A stretch of DNA of 64,000 nt. Source: Erwinia sp039023475 (GTDB taxonomy: Bacteria > Pseudomonadota > Gammaproteobacteria > Enterobacterales > Enterobacteriaceae). The notes beneath the pieces are model-generated. The model did not search any database, was not told the DNA's origin, and saw only the letters and a list, made by a program, of their open reading frames with translations. The stretch lies in the NCBI RefSeq assembly GCF_039023475.1, contig NZ_JBCHVB010000001.1, forward strand, positions 744,001 through 808,000, in the 5' to 3' direction. Both the position numbers and the translations under genes were made by a program. Below, one piece after another: positions 25,831 to 33,606 of the stretch; position 1 is the stretch's first letter, and each line of letters begins with the position of its first letter.

Positions 25831-25992
25831 CTGCAATGAAGTAAACGACCGGAAGGAATATTAAATAAGATTTGATAGCAAATAAAAACCACCTCTGTGA
25901 ATTAAAATAACTTGTCCGGACGCAGGGCTTATTACGCCTGCGCCGGGTGGGAAAGTTATTGTCTGAAAATAATTAACTATATTGAGACAACG

Positions 25993-27375
25993 ATGAATAC
26001 AAATAAAAAAATTTCAACCTCCATGCTGGTTATGGCTTCGCTTTGCTCGGGAACCGTAGCGGCACAAGAATTTACTCAGGAACAGATCGATGCCATTGTC
26101 GCCAGAGCGGTGGATAAGGCGCTCGCCGAGCGGCAAGCCAAACTGGATACGGCGTTAAACCAGAAAGCGGACATTATCAATGAGCCGGAAAGCGCGGCGC
26201 AGTCGCCCGATATGGCGATCCCCTTCGGCGTGAAGTTTACCGGCTACGCCCGCTACGGCGCCCAGTTTCAGGGCGGCGATCAGAAGTTTGTTGGCGTGGA
26301 TGGCTCCTATAATGGCGCCTCCGCTATCGGTCGTTTAGGCAACGAAGGCAACGGCGGCGAATTCCAGCTCTCCAAAGCGTTTAAAAGCGACAACGGCGCC
26401 GTCTGGGACGTGAACGTGATGATCGATCACTGGGGTGACGAAGTGAACCTCAAGAAAGCCTATGCGGGCGTGACCAATGTACTGGCCTCAAATCCAGGCG
26501 CCTATATCTGGGCGGGCCGCGACTTTCACCAGCGTCCACAACAGGGTATCAATGACTACTTCTGGATGAACCATGACGGTCAGGGTGCTGGTATTAAAGA
26601 TTTTGATATCGGAGGCGTGAAGTTTGACCTCGCCACCGTTGCCGCGGTGGAATCCTGTAGCCCGGAGGTGATGGATGATGAGGCCAACCCGTCACGCATC
26701 ACCTGTACCGGCGGATCGGGAACCGGCGATAAAGGTAACTACGCGCTGACCTCAAAAATCCACGGCATGAAAGTGGGCCCGCTGGATTTTGAAATTTACG
26801 CTAACTATGGTTTCGACTCCAAAGCGATAGAGAGCGATGAGCGCACCAAAGCCTGGCAGGGAGCCGTGGTGTTAAGCCATACGGGCGATAACAGCGTCAA
26901 TAAAGTGATCGCGCGCTACTCTGATAACTCAGATAACAGCGTCTATAACAAAACCGACGAGCTGAAAACCATTTATGCCAGCTTCGAGGGCGCTTATAAA
27001 TTCACGCAGCAGACGCAGGTCGAATATCTGCTGGCCTTCCATGATTATGACAACAGCGCTGACAGCACGGATAACCGCAAGAACTACGGTGCGATCGTTC
27101 GACCGATGTACTGGTGGAATGATGTGCACTCAACCTGGCTCGAAGCGGGTTATCAGCGGGTTGATTATGACACGGGCGGCGACAACCACGGCTGGAAGCT
27201 GACGTTATCGCAGAACATGACCATTGCGATGGGGCCGGAGTTCCGTCCAATGCTGCGCTTTTACGTTACCGGCGGCGATGTGGATAACAGCCGCACCGCG
27301 CGGGTTAACGGCACCGACACGGATACGCAGCTCGACTCCTTCAACGTGGGCGGGATGTTTGAAGCCTGGTTCTAA
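25993..27375 (+). CDS. LamB-family carbohydrate porin (BglH/ScrY-like)
   Basis: 460 residues with a signal peptide (about 1-24, ending TVAAQEF). A short charged coiled-coil follows (EQIDAIVARAVDKALAERQA), as in ScrY. The LamB-type 18-strand barrel then begins GVKFTGYARYGAQF and ends in a C-terminal aromatic residue (FEAWF). The middle GRDFHQRPQQGINDYFW segment matches maltoporins. It forms a channel for the sugar handled by the PTS operon. The start at 25993 restores the signal peptide; the longer upstream frame has none. Confidence 0.9.
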   Translation: MNTNKKISTSMLVMASLCSGTVAAQEFTQEQIDAIVARAVDKALAERQAKLDTALNQKADIINEPESAAQSPDMAIPFGVKFTGYARYGAQFQGGDQKFVGVDGSYNGASAIGRLGNEGNGGEFQLSKAFKSDNGAVWDVNVMIDHWGDEVNLKKAYAGVTNVLASNPGAYIWAGRDFHQRPQQGINDYFWMNHDGQGAGIKDFDIGGVKFDLATVAAVESCSPEVMDDEANPSRITCTGGSGTGDKGNYALTSKIHGMKVGPLDFEIYANYGFDSKAIESDERTKAWQGAVVLSHTGDNSVNKVIARYSDNSDNSVYNKTDELKTIYASFEGAYKFTQQTQVEYLLAFHDYDNSADSTDNRKNYGAIVRPMYWWNDVHSTWLEAGYQRVDYDTGGDNHGWKLTLSQNMTIAMGPEFRPMLRFYVTGGDVDNSRTARVNGTDTDTQLDSFNVGGMFEAWF

Positions 27376-27458
27376 ACGCCTGTCTGCGGGGCAACAACGT
27401 TATTGTGTTGCTCCGCCCGGCACGCTCCATCAACAACGGAGCCTGTCCCAGACACTAA

Positions 27459-27490
27459 AACGCCTCTGGCACAGGAATACCAGAGGCGTT
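27459..27490 (-). terminator. Terminator of the PepSY gene
   Basis: AACGCCTCTGG / CCAGAGGCGTT, an 11-bp perfect stem with a 10-nt loop, is followed on the minus strand by TT AGTG after a T-rich end (GTTTT). It may also stop the convergent porin transcript. A weaker hairpin lies nearer the porin stop at about 27386-27416. Confidence 0.7.
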
Positions 27491-27574
27491 ACAGGATCTC
27501 ATCGGCGCAAACCGCTGATGAAAATGCTCCACATTATGACTTTCTCCCGGCGAAAACCGCCCGCAGGTTCAGGC

Positions 27575-29248
27575 TTACTCTTTACTCTCTTCCCCTAAAA
27601 ACCAGTACCACAGCGGAATGGAAAGCAGACCGGTAAACACCATTGAATAGACGGCGATCATAAACAGTTGAGTCACCAGCATTTTGGCTGACCAGTCACT
27701 GACGGGTATATGGTACTCATCTATCGCCCCGCCAATCATCGCCTTAGACATAACGCTAAGGGCAATCAGCAGCACAACGGTAACGGCGGTTATGAACTGC
27801 CTGGTTTGTTTTCGCTTCATTGCAAATTTCTCTTTTTCATCCGCAGATGTGAACCGCTCGTTCCGGCCTTGTTTATGGCGATGACTCCGCACGCTATCCA
27901 GAGCAATGAATACCAGCAGGCTGATCCCCATTACCGGTAGCGCACAGCCCAGGGCCAGGGCCAGCAGAGCAGTGAAGATTTTGATCGCCGGGGTAAGCTG
28001 CTGCCAGGCGCTTAGCAGCGTCCGGACAGAGCTGGTTTCAGCCGCAGCAGGACGACGAAGCCACCACATGCGATACCCTAACACAATCATTATGCACAAC
28101 CCCAGACCGAATGCCGCCAGGATCAGCTGGTTGGGGAGGCCAAAAAGTACGCCCATATGGGCGTCGACACCCCAGCGCGTCAGTTTGGCAATCAGTGGAA
28201 AATCAGCAAAGTGGACCTGGTCGACCAGGCTGAAATTGTCCGGGTTAACGGAGACGGCGTCTACATTCGTAGGCCAACTGCGGTCTATCTCGGTTACCGT
28301 CCAGGCTTTGTCAGCCGCTTTGGGCTGACGCAGCTCAATTTTTGCAGCATCAATACCGGCAGATCTGGCCACATCCAGCACGCGATCCCAGTCAGCGCTG
28401 GGACGATTGCTTATTACAGGCGTGCCTGGGGAGATCATTGCGCCATGATGTCCGGCATGAGGATCTGCGGGAACGAGCGTATCCGTTGCTTTCAGCCCGG
28501 TAGCCACCTGCGGCGTCAGCCAGCCAAAATCGCTGCGCATTTTATTGATATTGTTGCCCGCCCACTGCGACCAGGTCAGCCCCGTGACGGAAAAAAACAG
28601 CAGCCCGGCCGACAGCACCAGCCCCAGCGTCATATGCCAGTAACGGGTAGCGATCAGTTTCCCGCCGGTTTTTTTGGGCTGACGACGCGGACGTGTACCT
28701 GCCCAGAGCACGATGCCGCCCAGCGCCGCCACCCAGAGCCAGGAAGCCGCCAGTTCACTGTAATTGCGTCCGATGTCCCCCAGGAGCAATCCCCGGTGAA
28801 GCTGATCGAGCCACATTCTGAACGGGAGCACGCCAGAAGTTCCGTATACCGTCATATCCCCTTTTACCTGCAAAGAATAGGGATCGATAAAAACAGAGCG
28901 CGACTCGGATGGGCCCAGCTCAGGGTCGGTAAACTGCACGCGGGTGGTATCCAGCATGCCGGGAGCAGGACGAACGGCATAAATTGTCGCGGACTCTCCG
29001 GCATAAAGCCGCGCCGCGCTAATTTGGTCGGACAGGGGTTTCGCTGTGCCATCAGGCTGGACGGTCAGGGCATCAGCATAAAGAATGTCTTCGATTTGGG
29101 GTGTCAGAACATAGAGCGTCCCGGTCAATGCCGCCACGAAAATAAAAGGGGCGACAAACAGACCGATATAGAAATGCAGACGGCGAAAAAAGTGCATCAC
29201 CGCACCGCGGGAGGCGTTATTACTCACAGAGACAGATGACATAGCCAT
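27575..29248 (-). CDS. PepSY-domain inner-membrane protein (PepSY_TM family)
   Basis: 557 residues. The PepSY_TM layout is clear: a first membrane helix (LHFYIGLFVAPFIFVAALTGTLYVL), a periplasmic PepSY region, RGLLLGDIGRNYSELAASWLWVAALGG, HMTLGLVLSAGLLFFSVTGLTWSQ and further helices to about residue 550. Members are often next to iron or copper genes and are thought to help siderophore-iron reduction or metal handling; none is proven here. An alternative ATG two codons on (29242) has a better spaced GGA ribosome site. The neighbouring upstream gene encodes a metal-rich DUF2946 protein. Confidence 0.85.
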   Translation of the reverse strand: MAMSSVSVSNNASRGAVMHFFRRLHFYIGLFVAPFIFVAALTGTLYVLTPQIEDILYADALTVQPDGTAKPLSDQISAARLYAGESATIYAVRPAPGMLDTTRVQFTDPELGPSESRSVFIDPYSLQVKGDMTVYGTSGVLPFRMWLDQLHRGLLLGDIGRNYSELAASWLWVAALGGIVLWAGTRPRRQPKKTGGKLIATRYWHMTLGLVLSAGLLFFSVTGLTWSQWAGNNINKMRSDFGWLTPQVATGLKATDTLVPADPHAGHHGAMISPGTPVISNRPSADWDRVLDVARSAGIDAAKIELRQPKAADKAWTVTEIDRSWPTNVDAVSVNPDNFSLVDQVHFADFPLIAKLTRWGVDAHMGVLFGLPNQLILAAFGLGLCIMIVLGYRMWWLRRPAAAETSSVRTLLSAWQQLTPAIKIFTALLALALGCALPVMGISLLVFIALDSVRSHRHKQGRNERFTSADEKEKFAMKRKQTRQFITAVTVVLLIALSVMSKAMIGGAIDEYHIPVSDWSAKMLVTQLFMIAVYSMVFTGLLSIPLWYWFLGEESKE

Positions 29249-29445
29249 TCCAGTTATATTTGCTTGCAGGCACCCGCACTGGCCCGGCTTCCCGGTTTTT
29301 CGGTGAAGTGGGTCTGCACAATAATGCCAGCAGCTTTATACATCGTCAGAGAATTATGGCGGCGTATAAAAGCCTGCGCTGAGCGCATAATAAATTATTC
29401 CGGCTTCGCCTCGGGATACCCGAATAAGCCGTCAGGTTTTATTGG

Positions 29446-29934
29446 TTAATGGCAAATTACCGGCGGCGCGCGGGGTTGAGAAATACCTGGAAAGAAGGTC
29501 AGCGGAATGACTGAGGTGAAAAGCGGCGAAGAGACACGGGAAATCAGCAGTAACAGGGAGATTACCGGGATTAAAATCCATGCCAGCACCGGGAAGTGCG
29601 CCAAAAGCTGACAGTACCCACAGGCAAAATCATCCATCATTCCCATACTGCCGCTCAGGCTGAGCGCAGGCATAGCGCGCCCGGTCTGGCCCTTCTCATC
29701 ACCAGGGGAAAGAGAGGAGATCGGATGATGCTCCGGCATCCCGGCCATGTGCATGCCGTCCATGTCCATGCTGTGCATAGCATGGCTGGCAGGTGCGGTG
29801 ACTGTGGCGTCAGTGTCAGACTGCATGCGCCCGTGCTCCAGAGTTTTCGACACCTCCGGGGCGATAAACAGCATCAGGATGGCCATCAGGGCAACCAGGG
29901 CTGGTATCCGGCGTTGAGACAGACGAGACAACAT
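29446..29934 (-). CDS. DUF2946 family protein, His/Met-rich
   Basis: 162 residues. A hydrophobic helix near the N-terminus (IPALVALMAILMLFIAP) is followed by a His/Met-rich stretch (HAMHSMDMDGMHMAGMPEHH) that looks like a Cu or Ag binding site. A CxxC (FACGYCQLLAHFP), a second helix and the family tail (ISQPRAPP) complete the protein. The ATG at 29934 is used; an open frame with a TTG start runs 15 codons further. Located upstream of the PepSY gene in the same direction, which points to a shared role in metal handling (inference). Confidence 0.75.
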   Translation of the reverse strand: MLSRLSQRRIPALVALMAILMLFIAPEVSKTLEHGRMQSDTDATVTAPASHAMHSMDMDGMHMAGMPEHHPISSLSPGDEKGQTGRAMPALSLSGSMGMMDDFACGYCQLLAHFPVLAWILIPVISLLLLISRVSSPLFTSVIPLTFFPGISQPRAPPVICH

Positions 29935-30382
29935 CAGCAAGTCAGGCAATCCTGTCGGGAGGAGAATAGTTGGCGGCAAGTTTAACTATTTTCAGGGAAA
30001 ATGTTAAAAGGTTATTTAGTAAATTTCGTTATTTATGCATTCCCCCGTCCCTTTGGTTATATAGCTGCAAACAAAGCGTAAAATTTGCCCCTGCACCAGC
30101 CGCGTACTCAAAGTGCGCTTTTCAGATAGCGCTCGCCAGGGCGAATCTCTTATTGATGCTCACAGGATGATCCTTTATTCACCCATTGGCATCAGCGCTA
30201 TTGCCACCGATCGCCATTTCTCGCTCCCCTTTTCTCCATAACCCAGTGTTAAAGGCAGAAAGCTTGCAGGGGTTGGCATCTTTGCTGCATAAGCGTCCGG
30301 CGGACATTTATATTCAATGGCGGCAGTGGTCGAATTACTCAACGCATTGAAGCCGCCGTACGGATTGAGGATGCGGGACCGC
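29935..30382. other. Intergenic region, no gene seen
   Basis: About 450 bases between the divergent DUF2946 gene and the end of ganR. The A+T-rich part near 29990-30060 probably holds the DUF2946 promoter. I found no clear Fur or metal-regulator box. Confidence 0.35.
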
Positions 30383-31465
30383 TTATTTCTGGGCCAAACT
30401 CAGCCGGCTGGCGATGGTCCGCAGTTCATCCGCAATTTGCCGGAGATCCTGCTGCTGCCGTTCCACCGCGCCGCTGGATTGACGCACGACCAGCCGCGCG
30501 GGCAGGATAGATGATGAGCGGCTGTTATCATGCTCGTCCGCCTTCAGCAGGCGTTCAACGGCCTCTTTGCCCTGTAAATCAAGATCCAGCGAGACGGTAC
30601 TCAGCGCCGGATGGAAAAAGGCGCTTTCATAGGTATCGTCATAGCCAATCACCGATTTCTGCCCCGGTATGGCAACGCCGTTCTGATGGAAGGCGCTCAG
30701 CACACCCAGCGCCATCTGATCGTTGCCGACCAGCACCGCCGTAAAGTCGGGCTTTTCACGCAGCATCTGTAACGCCCCTGCATAACCGCTCTGCGCATCC
30801 CAGTTGCCGTGAATAATGCTGACCGGCTCCAGACGATAGCGCTCCAGCGTTTCCAGCCAGCTTTTCAGTCGCAGATTGGCGGAGACCGAGTGCTGCGGAC
30901 CGGCCAGTAAAGCAAACTGCCGGTGTCCCTGTTCGTAAAGGTATTTGACACTGGCGCGGGTTCCGTCTGCGGGATTAAAGGAGACGTTGAATACCGAGCT
31001 GTAAGGATCAACGTCAAGGAACAGGCAAATAATATCGCGGTTATCTTCAGCGATACGCTCAGCGTCAGCCGTCTCCATCGGCGCGTTGATAATGACCTTA
31101 TCCACCCGCTGCGATTTTAACTCATTGATCGCGTCCTGCAGGCTTTGTCCGACGTTCTCATCCAGCATCGCAATCAGGACCTGATAGCCCGCCTCGCTGG
31201 CATAGCGCTTCACCGCGGCGGCGACCTGTGATGGCGCGTGTAGCGCCAGTGATGTGGTGACCAGGCCCAGCGTCGTAATGTGCTTGCCGACCAGCTGCTG
31301 CGCCATCCGGTTAGGCACATAGCGCAGCGTCTCAATAGCCTCTTCAACTTTGCGGCGCGTCGTTTCTGAAACGTTTGCGGATTTATTTAGGACGCGTGAA
31401 ACCGTCTGGTATGAGACCCCGGCAGAACGTGCAACGTCCTCTAAGGTAGCACTTTTCACTTTCAT
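30383..31465 (-). CDS. ganR: GanR, LacI-family regulator of galactan utilisation
   Basis: 360 residues. HTH at the N-terminus (TLEDVARSAGVSYQTVSRVLN), the hinge helix YVPNRMAQQLVGK, a sensor domain close to that of LacI (QHSVSANLRLKSWLETLERY) and a C-terminal helix (LRQIADELRTIASRLSLAQ) resembling the LacI tetramerisation helix. It is divergent from the porin gene ganL with a palindromic site between them. The same site recurs upstream of ganK/ganE. It is probably a repressor induced by galacto-oligosaccharides (inference). Confidence 0.87.
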   Translation of the reverse strand: MKVKSATLEDVARSAGVSYQTVSRVLNKSANVSETTRRKVEEAIETLRYVPNRMAQQLVGKHITTLGLVTTSLALHAPSQVAAAVKRYASEAGYQVLIAMLDENVGQSLQDAINELKSQRVDKVIINAPMETADAERIAEDNRDIICLFLDVDPYSSVFNVSFNPADGTRASVKYLYEQGHRQFALLAGPQHSVSANLRLKSWLETLERYRLEPVSIIHGNWDAQSGYAGALQMLREKPDFTAVLVGNDQMALGVLSAFHQNGVAIPGQKSVIGYDDTYESAFFHPALSTVSLDLDLQGKEAVERLLKADEHDNSRSSSILPARLVVRQSSGAVERQQQDLRQIADELRTIASRLSLAQK

Positions 31466-31559
31466 CTCTTGGTTCTCTGACTGATGACGAAGGGAATTAT
31501 ATCAGCCCCCCTTCTGCGGGCCTAGTTTACCCGCTCAACTTGTGACGTCAGGCCAATAA

Positions 31560-31577
31560 GTATGACGTATAACATAC
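31560..31577. promoter_or_regulatory. Candidate GanR operator between ganR and ganL
   Basis: GTATGACGTATAACATAC shares the core GTAT(T/G)ACGTATAACA with the palindrome upstream of ganK (minus strand), matching 14 of 15 positions. It sits in the ganR/ganL divergent region. Confidence 0.6.
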
Positions 31578-31729
31578 ATACCCGGTGATCGGGCTCACTC
31601 TTCATTACTTTTTCGCGACAAATTGTTGCACTAACTCACACAATTTTCACCAGGAGATTGCCTGCAATTCCCTTCCAGGCGTTAACTAGCGGCATTATGT
31701 GAACGTATTACAAATAACAAGAGGGAAAC

Positions 31730-32992
31730 ATGAACACAAGACGTTGTACTATCGCCGTGGCGCTCGCCGCCGCGCTGACTTCTCCTGGCCTCTATGCTGC
31801 TATCGATAACCTCGACTTTCACGGTTATCTGCGTGGTGGCGTAGGCGTATCACAGGATGGCGGCATTGAAGAGTGGCAAAAAAACAAACTCGGCCGTCTG
31901 GGAAATGAAGGCGATACCTACGGCGAAATTGAGCTGGGCAGCGAGGTTTATCAAAAGGACGACGTCAGCTTTTATGTCGATACTATGGTCAGCATGTTCT
32001 CTGATGGTTCCAATGATAACGAAACGACCTTTGGTGACGATGCGCAGTTTGGTCTGAGGCAGCTTAACCTCCAGATCAAAGGCCTGATCCCCGGCGACAA
32101 AAACGCCGTAATCTGGGGCGGGAAACGTTACTACCAGCGCCACGACCTGCACATTATTGATACCAAATACTGGAATATATCTGGCTCCGGCGCCGGTATT
32201 GAAAACTATACCCTTGGCCCGGGCGCTATCTCTGTCGCCTGGCTGCGGGGCGACGCCAATGATGTCGACTATCGCCTTGACGGCGACAATGACGTTAACA
32301 TTAACTATATCGATCTCCGCTACGCCGGCTGGAAGCCCTGGAATGGCGCATGGACAGAGTTCGGCGTTGATTACGCCATGCCGAATACCACCAAAAAGCA
32401 GAAAGAGTATGGCGGATTGTATGACGCCGATAATGGCGTGATGCTCACCGGTGAAATCAGCCAGGATATCTGGGGCGGCTACCAGAAGCTGGTGGTGCAG
32501 TATGCCGATAAAGGCCTGGCGCAGAATATGATCTCGCAGGGGGGCGGCTGGTACGATATGTGGAACGATACCAGCGACGCGAAAGGCTATCGCGTGATCA
32601 ATACCGGTCTGCTGCCGGTGACGGACAAGTTCTCCATTAACCAGGTCTTTACCTGGGGTTCGGCGGATAAGGTGACCGCGTTTACCGATGAAAGCACGCT
32701 GCTGTCGCTGGTTGGACGTGCGCAGTATCAGTTTACCGACTATGTCCGGGGTATCGGCGAGGCGGGCGGATTCTGGCAGAAGGATAAAAACCGCGACGGC
32801 AGCGACTACAAGCAGGCAGGACAGAAATATACGCTCGCGCTGGGGCTGGCGGCGGGGCCGGAATTTATGTCACGGCCGGAACTGCGCGTGTTTGCCTCCT
32901 ACCTGAATGACTCCGAACAGGGCAACAGTTTTCAGGACGGCACCGCCGATAATACCTGGAACTTCGGCGTGCAGGTCGAAGCCTGGTGGTAA
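31730..32992 (+). CDS. ganL: GanL, LamB-family porin for galacto-oligosaccharides
   Basis: 420 residues with a signal peptide (MNTRRCTIAVALAAALTS, cleaved near LYA-AIDN). The maltoporin-type barrel starts LDFHGYLRGGVGV and shows the family GRLGNEGDTYGEIELG and WGGKRYYQRHDLHI segments. It ends in an aromatic residue (VEAWW). In Dickeya the gan locus porin GanL admits oligogalactans across the outer membrane. It is followed by a strong hairpin and a heptamer repeat array. Confidence 0.88.
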   Translation: MNTRRCTIAVALAAALTSPGLYAAIDNLDFHGYLRGGVGVSQDGGIEEWQKNKLGRLGNEGDTYGEIELGSEVYQKDDVSFYVDTMVSMFSDGSNDNETTFGDDAQFGLRQLNLQIKGLIPGDKNAVIWGGKRYYQRHDLHIIDTKYWNISGSGAGIENYTLGPGAISVAWLRGDANDVDYRLDGDNDVNINYIDLRYAGWKPWNGAWTEFGVDYAMPNTTKKQKEYGGLYDADNGVMLTGEISQDIWGGYQKLVVQYADKGLAQNMISQGGGWYDMWNDTSDAKGYRVINTGLLPVTDKFSINQVFTWGSADKVTAFTDESTLLSLVGRAQYQFTDYVRGIGEAGGFWQKDKNRDGSDYKQAGQKYTLALGLAAGPEFMSRPELRVFASYLNDSEQGNSFQDGTADNTWNFGVQVEAWW

Positions 32993-33033
32993 GGCGGGCG
33001 CACTCATTCATCCTGTGAAGGCTGCATGTACTG

Positions 33034-33065
33034 AGGCAGGATAACCGGGAGCGGTTATCCTGCCT
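33034..33065 (+). terminator. ganL terminator hairpin
   Basis: AGGCAGGATAACCG / CGGTTATCCTGCCT, a perfect 14-bp stem with a GGAG tetraloop, lies 42 bp after the ganL stop. There is no U-tract; its 3' base runs straight into the heptamer repeat. Confidence 0.65.
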
Positions 33066-33106
33066 GATAGCTGATAGCTGATAGCTGATAGCTGATAGCT
33101 GATAGC
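33065..33106 (+). repeat. Heptanucleotide tandem repeat (TGATAGC)6
   Basis: Six exact head-to-tail copies of TGATAGC, starting on the last base of the ganL terminator stem. The 7-bp unit is not a multiple of 3 and the array is outside any gene. Such arrays vary in copy number by slipped-strand mispairing. Confidence 0.95.
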
Positions 33107-33242
33107 GTTACAGTGAAGAAAATTGAGGCAGAATCTACAGAGGGTTTTAACTTGGTGACGCGAACGCTGGCATTCCGCAGCCCTTTCCGCCCCCGCCCGG
33201 ACTGGCGTCCAGAAGGAGGCGTTACTACATTTCTACCCGACG

Positions 33243-33557
33243 TTATGCTCCCTGAAAAAAGCGGGCTTCCAGCAGCTGCCGCAGACGATCGGACTGCGTA
33301 CCAAAAATAGCATGTACCTCATGGCCCAGAATCACCACGCCAATTGCGCCCGCCTGCTGTAGTCCTGCCGCATCAACGGCGGCCAGCGATTTCACACTCA
33401 CCCGCAGGCGCGTCATACAGGCATCCACCTGCTCGATATTATCCCGCCCGCCGAAGCAGTGCAGCAGCTGGTCCAGCAATGCCGTATCTACCGGCGCGCT
33501 GGCAGGGGGAAGGGGCTGGCGGCTGAAGTAGTTTTTGAACGATTTAAGACTGACCAT
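33243..33557 (-). CDS. Stand-alone PTS EIIB domain (glucose type) in the gan operon
   Basis: 104 residues corresponding to the IIB domain of PtsG alone. The phospho-cysteine Cys47 is in NIEQVDACMTRLRVSV, and the AIGVVILGHEVHAIFGTQSDRL tail matches EIIB-Glc. No EIIC or EIIA is encoded nearby; galacto-oligosaccharides here enter by an ABC transporter. It is the last gene of the leftward ganEFG-GH53-GH42 operon, 49 bp after the GH42 stop. It could be a phospho-signal relay linking PTS state to the gan genes, or a free subunit for another permease; both are inference. The ATG at 33557 has a GGAG-type site. Confidence 0.8.
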   Translation of the reverse strand: MVSLKSFKNYFSRQPLPPASAPVDTALLDQLLHCFGGRDNIEQVDACMTRLRVSVKSLAAVDAAGLQQAGAIGVVILGHEVHAIFGTQSDRLRQLLEARFFQGA

Positions 33558-33606
33558 TATTCTCTCCGTAGGCGGCATTGCTGCCGCCGTTCAGTGAAAT
33601 GCATCC

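Noticed and set aside
33065..33106. TGATAGC repeats as a CRISPR array
   Set aside because: Units are 7 bp with no spacers; this is a simple tandem repeat.
33113..33310. 65-codon + frame next to the heptamer repeat
   Set aside because: Overlaps the end of the EIIB gene on the other strand and has no recognisable domain.
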